DNA from: Paenibacillus marchantiophytorum
Lineage (GTDB): Bacteria; Bacillota; Bacilli; Paenibacillales; NBRC-103111
Assembly (NCBI RefSeq): GCF_014640555.1
Contig: NZ_BMHE01000009.1
Span: forward strand, 157,699-221,698
Length of the DNA: 64,000 nt
Direction of reading: 5' to 3'
Position numbers and translations under genes: made by a program. Of the stretch, positions 32,835-41,301 are shown piece after piece. The notes beneath the pieces were generated by a model. The model made no database searches and was not told the origin of the DNA. It worked only from the letters and a program-made list of their open reading frames with translations. Positions within the stretch are counted from its first letter, which is position 1. Each line of letters starts with the position of its first letter.

Positions 32835-34316
32835 TTGGATATCGACCTAGACATGAATATTCAAACGATTCACAATGCCTTGGGAGGAAGTCCAGATCTT
32901 ATAATAAGACAAATGGTTTTGATCAATGAATGGCAGATTGCCTTGTTTTATATGAATGGTTTAACAGACATTGACATGATTCAATCCGATATCATCGGCT
33001 CGCTAATTGATCTCAAAAAATTGAACACCGAGTTCGATCTCATTGATGCAGACAACCCGCTCGCTTACCTCAAAGAACAAACGCTTTCCGTCGGCGACAT
33101 TGGCTCCATTCAAGAGCTGAGCTCGCTATTTACCCATCTTCTGTCAGGTGACGCCATCCTGTTGATGGACGGTTATGCAGAGGGGCTGCGTATCGGCGTT
33201 ACAGGGCGCGAAGAGAGAACGATCAGTGAACCGACATCTCAACCGAGTATTCGTGGTCCCATGGATGCTTTCACTGAAAATATCAAAACGAATATTTCAT
33301 TGATTCGCCGTAGAATCAAAAATCCACACTTATGGCTGGAAGTGCATGAAATTGGCGAGGTTACGAAAACAAGCGTCGCGATTATGTATATAAGCCAAAT
33401 TGCGGATGATCATATTATCCAAGAAGCTCGACACCGCCTGAGCCAAATTAATATAGACGGCATATTGGAAAGCGGCTACATCGAAGAGTTTATTCAAGAT
33501 AAATCGTTCACCCCCTTTCCTACCGTGTATAACACGGAGCGACCGGACACGATCGCCGCAGGCCTGTTAGAGGGTAGAATTGCTATCTTGATCGACGGGA
33601 CCCCCTTCGTATTACTCGTCCCGGCGTTATTCGTTCATTTCATGCAAACCTCTGAAGATTATTATCAACGGGCTGACATCAGTACATTGATAAGAGTGAT
33701 TCGTTACTTGTCATTCTTGATCGTACTGCTCGTTCCCTCCATGTACATTGCGATTACAACCTACCATCAAGAGATGCTGCCGACCAATCTCCTATTGAAT
33801 CTAGCTGCACAACGGGAAGGTGTACCCTTCCCCGCTTTTATCGAAGCTTTGTTGATGGAAATTATTTATGAAATATTACGTGAAGCAGGCATTCGAATGC
33901 CACGAACGGTCGGTCAAGCTGTATCCATCGTGGGCACTCTCGTCATTGGCCAATCCGCCGTGGAAGCTGGGATTATATCAGCCGCCGTGGTGATCATCGT
34001 TTCTATCACAGCCATCTCAAGTTATGTAATCCCTGCGAATGCCATGTCCATTTCTGTACGCATGATCCGTTTTGTATTAATGGGCTTAGCCGCTTCTTTT
34101 GGTTTATTTGGAATACTCTCCGGGATTATTATACTGGCGCTTCATCTTAACAGTCTCCGCTCCTTCGGAATTCCTTATATGAGCCCGCTGGCTCCGATTG
34201 TTTTCGAAGATCAGAAAGATACTTTGTTCCGCTTGGCATGGCCACGGATGATTACCCGCCCTAGACTATTTAATCAAAAAGATAAAGTTCGTCAGCAAGC
34301 TTCTAAACACAAATAA
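32835..34316 (+). CDS. Spore germination protein, GerA family
   Basis: 493-residue GerA subunit with the hydrophilic N-terminal domain (about 1-280), five or so membrane segments after it, and PFPAFIEALLMEIIYEILREAGIRMPR, the family signature. The start is unclear: the TTG at 32835 has no ribosome site. The only good site, AGGAG at 32790-32794, lies ten bases before an in-frame ATT at 32805, which would add ten residues. An ATG at 32853 is also in frame. First gene of the A-C-small-B receptor operon. The first receptor operon near 0 kb has a different order (A-B-C-small-B). Confidence 0.92.
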   Translation: MDIDLDMNIQTIHNALGGSPDLIIRQMVLINEWQIALFYMNGLTDIDMIQSDIIGSLIDLKKLNTEFDLIDADNPLAYLKEQTLSVGDIGSIQELSSLFTHLLSGDAILLMDGYAEGLRIGVTGREERTISEPTSQPSIRGPMDAFTENIKTNISLIRRRIKNPHLWLEVHEIGEVTKTSVAIMYISQIADDHIIQEARHRLSQINIDGILESGYIEEFIQDKSFTPFPTVYNTERPDTIAAGLLEGRIAILIDGTPFVLLVPALFVHFMQTSEDYYQRADISTLIRVIRYLSFLIVLLVPSMYIAITTYHQEMLPTNLLLNLAAQREGVPFPAFIEALLMEIIYEILREAGIRMPRTVGQAVSIVGTLVIGQSAVEAGIISAAVVIIVSITAISSYVIPANAMSISVRMIRFVLMGLAASFGLFGILSGIIILALHLNSLRSFGIPYMSPLAPIVFEDQKDTLFRLAWPRMITRPRLFNQKDKVRQQASKHK

Positions 34317-34340
34317 CGCGAATTTCAGAGGTGAAGGCCT

Positions 34341-35531
34341 ATGATACGAATACCAAGGGGGCTTGTAGTCGGCATATTGCTTATCATGGTGTTGACCAGT
34401 TGTTGGGATCGACGTGAATTGAATGAACTAGGCATTCTTGCGGGGGTTGCTATCGATAAAGTAGGTAATCAATATCAACTCTCTGTGCAAGTTGTCGTTC
34501 CAGGTGAAGTAGGCACGCGGGCAAGAAAATATGGCGCCCCGGTAACCTTATTTCAAGCAACTGCCCCTACCTTATTTGAGGCCTTCCGCAAACTGACTGA
34601 AACGAGTCCACGAAAAATTTATACGGCGCACATACGAGTGTTAATTTTGAGTGAAGCCATAGCCCAGGAAGGAATAGCCAAGGTACTGGACCTTCTAGTC
34701 CGAAATCCAGAAACTCGAGTTGACTATTACGTTATGGTTGCGAGAAAGACATCCGCCGAAAACATTCTCAAAATCTTGACACCACTGGACAATATTCCAG
34801 CAGAAGCTTTGTTTCATTCCCTTGATACTTCGTCCAAAGTGTGGGCTCCGATCACGAAAGTTACCGTCGATATCTTAATTGACCAATTGATGACCAAAGG
34901 TATGAATCCGGTTTTGCCCGGCATTTCGATTGTTGAACATGGCCTTGCTGAAAACAAAGTTGAGGATATTGATCCGCCTGTCAAGTTGCGATATTCCGGA
35001 TTGGCCGCTTTTAAAAATGATAAATTGGTTGGTTGGCTCACCACAGATGAAGGCAAAGGCTATAACTACATCCAAAATCAAGTAAAAAGCACGGTTGGCA
35101 CTATTCACTGTCCCGATGGTAAATTGATCTCTTTGGAGGTACTTCGTTCTCATACGGATGTCAAAAGCTTCATGGAACAAGAGGACCCCTATATGCAAGT
35201 GGCGATTAAAATGGATGTGAATATTGGCGAAGTAACCTGCCACATCAATTTAAATGAACCTCAAACGATTGAGTGGTTGCAAAAAGAAGCTGAACATGAT
35301 CTGGAAGCCTTGATGAAAAAATCAGTTGAAGTGATGCAAAAAAAGTATAAAGTCGATATCTTCGGTTTTGGTCAAGCCACTTACGAAGCAAGCCCTAAAT
35401 TATGGAAATCGATTGGAGACGATTGGGACAACCATTTTGCGGATCTTAAAGTCGTATATCAAACGAGCATTAACATCCGTAACATAGGAATGATCACCAA
35501 CTCCGTGGAAAAAAGAATGAAGGAGAAATAA
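34341..35531 (+). CDS. Spore germination lipoprotein, Ger(x)C family
   Basis: 396-residue receptor lipoprotein. The signal segment ends in VLTSC (lipidated Cys21) followed by CWDRRELNELGILAGVAIDK, the family signature. C-terminal block KVDIFGFGQATYEASPKLWKS matches the GerC at 1.7 kb. AGAGGTGA precedes the ATG; 24 bases after gerA. Works with the neighbouring A and B subunits in the spore inner membrane. Confidence 0.93.
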   Translation: MIRIPRGLVVGILLIMVLTSCWDRRELNELGILAGVAIDKVGNQYQLSVQVVVPGEVGTRARKYGAPVTLFQATAPTLFEAFRKLTETSPRKIYTAHIRVLILSEAIAQEGIAKVLDLLVRNPETRVDYYVMVARKTSAENILKILTPLDNIPAEALFHSLDTSSKVWAPITKVTVDILIDQLMTKGMNPVLPGISIVEHGLAENKVEDIDPPVKLRYSGLAAFKNDKLVGWLTTDEGKGYNYIQNQVKSTVGTIHCPDGKLISLEVLRSHTDVKSFMEQEDPYMQVAIKMDVNIGEVTCHINLNEPQTIEWLQKEAEHDLEALMKKSVEVMQKKYKVDIFGFGQATYEASPKLWKSIGDDWDNHFADLKVVYQTSINIRNIGMITNSVEKRMKEK

Positions 35532-35534
35532 ATC

Positions 35535-35783
35535 GTGCTGTATACCATACTCATCGTGGCAACGTTGGCGATACTAGCTGCTGTATGCGAGCTCCCTGCA
35601 TTAATTAGACAATCCCGTAGAAGAGATGTATTCACGTATTCGATTGTGTTGATTATCGGCTCTCTTCTTAGCGTATTTGCACTAAATGAAATCCAAATTC
35701 CTAGTCTAATGAAACTGCCTGAACTCATGTACAAACCGCTGAATGAGTGGATGAAGCACGCACTGAACGTAAAGGATGGTTAA
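35535..35783 (+). CDS. Small membrane protein of germination operon
   Basis: 82 residues, GTG start with AAGGAG nine bases upstream. Two hydrophobic segments (about 1-18 and 35-52) flank a basic loop (RQSRRRD). Same gene position and layout as the 75-residue protein at 2864-3091 although the sequences differ. Function unknown; probably a receptor-associated subunit. Confidence 0.72.
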   Translation: MLYTILIVATLAILAAVCELPALIRQSRRRDVFTYSIVLIIGSLLSVFALNEIQIPSLMKLPELMYKPLNEWMKHALNVKDG

Positions 35784-35787
35784 TAGG

Positions 35788-36882
35788 ATGGAAAATAGAA
35801 TCATAAGCACCAAACAGTTAGCCATACTTGTTATCTATTTTATTATCGGTGATATGCTGCTGATCCTGCCCTCCTTAACTGCTGCGGCTTCCAAACAAGA
35901 TGCTTGGCTATCGGGAGGCACTGGATTTCTTGTCGGATGGCCGATTGCCTGGCTCCTATTCCGGTTTAGCCGTTTATTCCCAAAACTAACTCTTGTTCAA
36001 TATAACCGTGTCTTGCTGGGCAAATGGGCAGGCGGCTTCATCACGATCTTCTATTTATATTATTTCCTCACCTCTGTCTCCATCTTGATCCGAGAAGTAG
36101 GAGACTTCTTGAAAACGCAGATATTCACCGTAACCCCACTGCATGCCATTCATATTATGATGATCATCCTGTTAGTTTGGGGCGTCAAAAGCGGGTTGGA
36201 GACAATTGCGCGAACAAGTGAAACTTTCTTCCCTTTGTATTTACTGCTATTCTTTTCTCTCTTTATTTTGCTCATCCCCCAAGTCAAATTCGAGAAGCTC
36301 CATCCCTTCATGGGTGAAGGCATACTGGCTATCATTCATGGCTCTTTATACAGCAGTACCTTTACATTTTGCGAGCTGTGCACGTTTCTGATGATTTTTC
36401 CCCAAGTGATCTCCAAAGATCATACGCAAAGGGATTATCTACTAGGTGTAACTTTCGGCGGTATTGCCATTAGTTCAACGATACTGCTCACCATTACAGT
36501 CATCGGACCCAACTTGGCATCCATTGAACTTTATGCGGCTTATCTGACCGCACAGAAAATCAACATCGGTAATTTCGTCCAACGGGTTGAAGCCATCCTT
36601 GCGATCAATTGGATTATATCCACCTATTTTAAGTGCATCTTGGACTTCTATGCTTTACTGCTCGGCACTTCCCAATTACTCAACCTTCGCGACTACCGAA
36701 TCCTATCGGTTCCGGCTGGGTTTGTAATCTTTGGACTTGCCTTTGCAATAACCACGAATATCGTTTATTTCAATTCCATTGTCAGCTATTATATTTTCTG
36801 GGATGCTACCTGCGCGCTAGGCATTCCTTTGCTCCTTTACTTCGTTTATTTAGTCAGGAAAAATAAGTTGATTATTGAGTAG
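35788..36882 (+). CDS. Spore germination permease, GerB family
   Basis: GerB subunit with about 10 membrane segments; starts with RIISTKQLAILVIYFIIGD and has SKQDAWLSGG, like the second GerB of the first operon. The ATG at 35788 (MENRI) is preferred, giving 364 residues and a 4-base gap after the previous stop; the ATG at 35776 would overlap that gene. Last gene of the operon. Confidence 0.92.
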   Translation: MENRIISTKQLAILVIYFIIGDMLLILPSLTAAASKQDAWLSGGTGFLVGWPIAWLLFRFSRLFPKLTLVQYNRVLLGKWAGGFITIFYLYYFLTSVSILIREVGDFLKTQIFTVTPLHAIHIMMIILLVWGVKSGLETIARTSETFFPLYLLLFFSLFILLIPQVKFEKLHPFMGEGILAIIHGSLYSSTFTFCELCTFLMIFPQVISKDHTQRDYLLGVTFGGIAISSTILLTITVIGPNLASIELYAAYLTAQKINIGNFVQRVEAILAINWIISTYFKCILDFYALLLGTSQLLNLRDYRILSVPAGFVIFGLAFAITTNIVYFNSIVSYYIFWDATCALGIPLLLYFVYLVRKNKLIIE

Positions 36883-36960
36883 GCAAGTATCCTGGGGGGC
36901 TTTTATTCAAAAGCTTGCTTTCTCATTTTGACAGGTTTCTAGATGCTCTCATGGACATGA

Positions 36961-36986
36961 AAAAAGCACCATTCAGTGATGATGCC
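36961..36986 (-). terminator. Likely terminator of the frameshifted gene
   Basis: Minus-strand stem GCATCAT/ATGGTGC with one mismatch followed by six T. Confidence 0.5.
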
Positions 36987-37022
36987 TGTTAATAAAACTT
37001 CTCTTTTAGTTTGTAACCCCAA

Positions 37023-37447
37023 TCATAGGGGTTTATTGTCAATCATAGCTTTGGGTATATTACCTTTTTCATCCCATTCATTTGAAATAAACTTATTTTT
37101 AAATTGCTGTCTAAAATACTTTCTTTTTGCATCACCTTCAACCAATACATAATAAAAATGTGATGTTTCAATTATTCTCGGTTCTTTAAGTAATTCATTA
37201 TATCTTCGCTGTATGTTATTCGAATACGCAACAATTGAATTCACGGTAATTTGATTATAGAAAACCAAAATACCTTCTTCAGACGGTAATATTGGAACAT
37301 TTGATTCTATTTGAAAGTGTAGGGAGTGTGCTAACTCCGACAATTCTTCATGCAATTTTATTCTGCTTATATCCAATAAAATTCATTCATATCAATATCT
37401 TCAATATTAGATTCGTTAATACCAACAACATTTCTTTCATTAGTCAT
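37023..37447 (-). pseudogene. Frameshifted hypothetical gene
   Basis: A perfect AGGAGG site seven bases before the ATG at 37447 opens a frame (MTNERNVVGINESNIEDIDM...) that stops after 26 codons at TGGATATAA. The following frame (LDISRIKLHEELSELAHSLHF...) begins at the same spot with a one-base shift and runs 117 residues to 37023 with no ribosome site of its own. Joined, they give a soluble, AT-rich-coded protein of about 142 residues of no family I recognise. The shift could be real decay or a sequencing error. Confidence 0.65.
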
Positions 37448-37529
37448 AAAAATTCCTCCTACGAAAATTTTCAAGAAATACATTATTCTATCGTTTTAAA
37501 CAAATTCCATATTCTATTGACATAGCATT

Positions 37530-38060
37530 CTATTTTAATCCGAAAACTAATTTAATATCAGTCCAACCATAAGTAATATCCTTATAAGTTTGACCATTCA
37601 CTTCAACAGTCCCCTCAAGAATTTTCTGCCCACCAACACTTTCATAAAATTGACGAGACGAAGCATTTTCAGCAAAGACTGAAACAAGCATTGAGTTAAT
37701 TCCAAAGTCCATTAAGTCATTCACCAAACTCTTTACTAATTTACTTCCCAGTCCCAAGCGTTGGTATTCGTTTAATAAGTATATCGCATAGATTTCTCCT
37801 TTATAAACATCATCATCTTTTCGTTGCTTACCGCCCCAGATGAATCCAGCGATTTGTTTACTATGGCTCTCTGCGACATAAATGCTTACTTTAGATTTAG
37901 GATTACTTAATGCTTCAGTGAACCGTGGGGTTGACCATTTATGGTTTAGGTTATCAAGAAAATCTTGCGACAAGATCCCCTTATGTGAAGTTTTCAAGCT
38001 GTTTATATGGGCGTGTACTAGTCCTGATACATCCTCTAATACCGCTTTTCTTATAATCAT
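37530..38060 (-). CDS. GNAT-family N-acetyltransferase
   Basis: 176 residues; transfers an acetyl group from acetyl-CoA to an amine of unknown substrate. Motif A (YLLNEYQRLGLGSKLVKSL, acetyl-CoA loop) is at about 95-113 and motif B (ASSRQFYESVGGQ) at about 130-142. In an AT-rich patch with the frameshifted gene and the 185-residue unknown, all on the minus strand, which suggests an acquired block. Confidence 0.88.
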   Translation of the reverse strand: MIIRKAVLEDVSGLVHAHINSLKTSHKGILSQDFLDNLNHKWSTPRFTEALSNPKSKVSIYVAESHSKQIAGFIWGGKQRKDDDVYKGEIYAIYLLNEYQRLGLGSKLVKSLVNDLMDFGINSMLVSVFAENASSRQFYESVGGQKILEGTVEVNGQTYKDITYGWTDIKLVFGLK

Positions 38061-38101
38061 TGTTAAACACCTCTAAACTTATTTTCAATGAAATTGCTCT
38101 T

Positions 38102-38659
38102 TTACATTATGTATTTAAGTACCTCATCATCCCAAACCTGAGCCTCTATGTATCTTTCTGGAGCTAGACTGCCATCACAATTCCAAACTTGGGGTAAACC
38201 GTAGAGTTCAAGTAGTCTTGGTAGCTCCTCAAACGTATAAACTTGCCCCCTATACGGTTTTCCATCTTGTACGCGCATTGCTGGAAATGAGTCACCATAT
38301 GTAAAACTGATTGCGTTTAAATTCAGATTCTCAATCGCTATTCTCAAGCTTGCACCTTCTTTATACCATCCCTTTAGCCAATCGCATGTACCTAAAGTCA
38401 TGTAATGAGGAAATGATTTCTTAGGTACACCGCCTTTATCTATGAACAATTGTCTAATCCTACGCTCTAAATCAATCCTCAACTCTATATAGTTTGCTTG
38501 TCTTTTACTTGCAAACGATTGATTAAGTTGTCGAATATTTGATAATATTCCCTCAGCTTGGTTGACTTGCAAGCTAGAAAGATTCTTAAAAGCTCCAACT
38601 GATTGACTAATAAAAGAAATACCTTTCTCAATGACCTTTTCAGCAAAACCCATCCTCAT
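38102..38659 (-). CDS. Hypothetical protein (185 residues)
   Basis: Not recognised. Soluble, no signal peptide or membrane helix. N-terminal half is helical (Gln/Ser-rich, about 1-75), C-terminal half is richer in aromatic residues with TLGTCDWLKGWYKEG and PYRGQVYTFEELPRLLELYG. The start is weak: ATG 38659 or the ATG two codons later, with only ATGAGG in front. AT-rich coding, next to the GNAT gene. Confidence 0.65.
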   Translation of the reverse strand: MRMGFAEKVIEKGISFISQSVGAFKNLSSLQVNQAEGILSNIRQLNQSFASKRQANYIELRIDLERRIRQLFIDKGGVPKKSFPHYMTLGTCDWLKGWYKEGASLRIAIENLNLNAISFTYGDSFPAMRVQDGKPYRGQVYTFEELPRLLELYGLPQVWNCDGSLAPERYIEAQVWDDEVLKYIM

Positions 38660-38715
38660 AAATAGAATTCTTGCTCATAAGATATATCATAATTGCTGAA
38701 TGGATGTGACCTGTT

Positions 38716-40353
38716 ATGGATTCCTATATTGCACAAACGGGTGATACCTTAAGGAGTATCGCCTATAGTTTGCGGCTTGATATACACAAACTACTATCTC
38801 TCAATCCACACATTCAAAATCCCGATACTTACATCGCTGGGCAAAAGGTGATTTTCAAAAGAATGATTCCTATTCCCATCGCTGCCCCTCAGCCTCCCGA
38901 AACCGATCTAAAACAGTGGATTCCTTTAACTTCATTAGAGCAAATGTCCCAAACAGAATACGATGTGCTTATTATCGGGGCCGGGGCCGGGGGTCCTGCA
39001 GTCCTATGGAGATTATGCGAGCAATGGGGACTAAACGGCAAACGGATTGGTATCGTCGAGAGAGGAGATCTCTTAATTCCCACGCATAGTATGAATATTC
39101 CTACGTTGAATGCATCCCGTAAACGGGATTTCTACAAAAATATTTCGCATCCGCTAGGAAAATCCCAACCTGACTATCCAGGAGCATCCCAAGTTTTCGC
39201 GTTGGGAGGCAAAACCTTGTTCTGGTCGACGGCTTCGCCTCGCATGCATCCCGTAGACATGAAGGAATGGCCAATCTCTTACGAAGAATTGACCCCCTAT
39301 TATAATACCGCTGAACGGGTTATGAATATTTCGAAAGGATATACGCAAGATTCCACGATTACTACGGTGATGCTCGAAATACTTAGAAGAAGCGGTTTCC
39401 CTGAGGTTACAGAGCTGCCAACGGCAATTGACCTTTCGGCAACGAAGTTCGGTCAAGTCCATTCCAACGCTCTATTCAGTTCTATTGCCTTTCTGGGTTC
39501 GGCCTTAAATCAGCGGCCGTTTGATTTAGCCGTAAATGCGCGCGCTGTTCAGATCTTGTCCGCCAATGGAAGCGCAACAGGTGTACGGGTCATGTCACCA
39601 GACAAAAAATCTTACTTCATCAAAGCAAAAACAATTGTCGTGTCCGCGAGTACTTGGGAAACTCCCCGCCTTCTCTTATATTCGGGAATACCAGGAAAAG
39701 CCATCGGTCATTATTTAATGAATCACTCCAAAATAGTTGCAACCGTAAAGATTGACCGCAGCTATTTTCCAGATGTGTTAGGGACGCTGTTTATTTGGAA
39801 ACCTCGAACAGTTGGTGATCCTTATCAAATGATCATCTATGGTCCGGATCTAGAAAAATATTTATGGTATCCGGTTTTTGAAAATAAACAAATCCTCAAA
39901 GAATTTGATATCGGAATCGAAACCCTGGGTGTTGTCGAGCCGCAGTTTGAAAATTACATCTCTCTAACCCCCAATAGATTGGACACGTACGGGGTACCAG
40001 AAATACAGATTCATTTCTCCTATAGCGAGAAGGATAAGACCATTATTGGGCAAATGCTGTACGCTACAAATAAAATGATTTCCAGTCTACAAGCATCCAT
40101 CGCCGTAAAAAACCACCAGCCCGAATTATCTTTATTCGTACCGGGAGAAGATTACCATGAAATGGGAAGTTGCCGTATGGGCAACGACCCTTCCACTTCT
40201 GCCACGAACTCCTATGGGCGTATACACGGAATGTCCAACCTATATGTGGCTGACAATAGCGTTATCCCCTACAGCGGGGCCGCCAATCCTACATTGACAA
40301 CGGTTGCCTTAGCGATCCGCACGGCAGACCATATTATTCATCAATTAAAATAA
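38716..40353 (+). CDS. GMC-family FAD oxidoreductase with N-terminal LysM domain
   Basis: 545 residues. A LysM peptidoglycan-binding module (about 2-48: YIAQTGDTLRSIAYSLRLDIHKLLSLN) is fused to a glucose-methanol-choline oxidoreductase: FAD Rossmann motif DVLIIGAGAGGPAVLW (about 82-97), a substrate domain, and the C-terminal HEMGSCRMG plus NPTLTTVALAIRTADH, which carry the catalytic His region. No signal peptide is seen, so the LysM would act in the cell, in the spore, or on export by another route. Oxidises an alcohol or sugar of unknown identity. Convergent with the PhyH gene. The ribosome site is poor. Confidence 0.88.
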   Translation: MDSYIAQTGDTLRSIAYSLRLDIHKLLSLNPHIQNPDTYIAGQKVIFKRMIPIPIAAPQPPETDLKQWIPLTSLEQMSQTEYDVLIIGAGAGGPAVLWRLCEQWGLNGKRIGIVERGDLLIPTHSMNIPTLNASRKRDFYKNISHPLGKSQPDYPGASQVFALGGKTLFWSTASPRMHPVDMKEWPISYEELTPYYNTAERVMNISKGYTQDSTITTVMLEILRRSGFPEVTELPTAIDLSATKFGQVHSNALFSSIAFLGSALNQRPFDLAVNARAVQILSANGSATGVRVMSPDKKSYFIKAKTIVVSASTWETPRLLLYSGIPGKAIGHYLMNHSKIVATVKIDRSYFPDVLGTLFIWKPRTVGDPYQMIIYGPDLEKYLWYPVFENKQILKEFDIGIETLGVVEPQFENYISLTPNRLDTYGVPEIQIHFSYSEKDKTIIGQMLYATNKMISSLQASIAVKNHQPELSLFVPGEDYHEMGSCRMGNDPSTSATNSYGRIHGMSNLYVADNSVIPYSGAANPTLTTVALAIRTADHIIHQLK

Positions 40354-40395
40354 GTATCTTACAGGAATAATCAAATACCAAATGTATTCCCGCCG

Positions 40396-41199
40396 TTAAC
40401 CGAGAGGCAGCTCCTTCAATGGTACCATAGATTCTGAGGGAACATAGTATTTAAACGGGTTCTCATCAATAACGCCAAGAAGCTGCTTGCGATAAGGAGA
40501 AGCGTTTTCCAAAAGCCTGTCTGAAGCCGTTCGATAATCAATAGGCCTCATCCAGATCGGGCTGTAGCCCAGAAACAACTGCCGGCGTGTAAATTCCGAG
40601 CGATTAGGCGCCCCAGCATGCCATAGGTTTTGTGGGAAAATGAACACATCACCCGGTTTGCCGCATATTTGCACTTCACCTGCCATCTGACCATGAACAT
40701 CCTGACTCTCTGGATGAAAGTGCTTATTATGCGAACCAGGAACAATTTTCGTATTCCCACGGTCCGGCCCCGACATGTCGCTCAGAATATAGCAGGTTTT
40801 AATATAATAGGTAGAGGTAATGCCGTCTTGCTTCGGAAACTGTGGATGCGGACCGTCTTGATGCCAGTTGATGAAACTATGCGATTCCGTTTTTACATCG
40901 TTCGGGTTCGGTTTGCGTATGGTCAAATGTGAGATGTGCAGCTGAATATTATAGCCCAGCAGATTCACCATTAGCGGAAGCAGCGTCGGCTCGTCGATAA
41001 GTGAAGCTATTTCATCGTCACGCTCTACACTGTTATAGATGTTATGAGCTAATGATTCCGGCTCTTCGGCAACGATTCGGTCAATGGCAGCATTCAAACG
41101 ATTAACTTTATCTTCCGACAGAACACCTGGCAAGATCAAATAACCATTCTCGTTAAATTGTTGAATTAGCGCTGGAATATCCAGTTTTGTTTGTGTCAT
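40396..41199 (-). CDS. Phytanoyl-CoA dioxygenase (PhyH) family protein
   Basis: 267-residue Fe(II)/2-oxoglutarate oxygenase. The iron-binding H-x-D is in INWHQDGPHPQF (about residue 110), the distal His in NLWHAGAPN (about 194), followed by the Arg of FTRRQLFLGY for 2-oxoglutarate. Substrate unknown; bacterial members hydroxylate small molecules and natural-product intermediates. TATTCACA..GGAGGAG upstream gives a strong ribosome site. Adjacent to, and downstream of, a sugar ABC importer in the same direction. Confidence 0.87.
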   Translation of the reverse strand: MTQTKLDIPALIQQFNENGYLILPGVLSEDKVNRLNAAIDRIVAEEPESLAHNIYNSVERDDEIASLIDEPTLLPLMVNLLGYNIQLHISHLTIRKPNPNDVKTESHSFINWHQDGPHPQFPKQDGITSTYYIKTCYILSDMSGPDRGNTKIVPGSHNKHFHPESQDVHGQMAGEVQICGKPGDVFIFPQNLWHAGAPNRSEFTRRQLFLGYSPIWMRPIDYRTASDRLLENASPYRKQLLGVIDENPFKYYVPSESMVPLKELPLG

Positions 41200-41262
41200 G
41201 TGAATACACTCCTCCTATTAAATAATGGCCACTTTTTTACTCGTGTAAATTTATCTTTTAAA

Positions 41263-41293
41263 AGAAAAGGAAGGCACTTTCCCCTTCCTTCTC
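41263..41293 (-). terminator. Terminator of the second ABC importer operon
   Basis: Minus-strand stem GAAGGAAGG/CCTTCCTTTTC followed by TTTT; directly after the binding-protein stop. Confidence 0.7.
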
Positions 41294-41301
41294 CTCAACT
41301 T

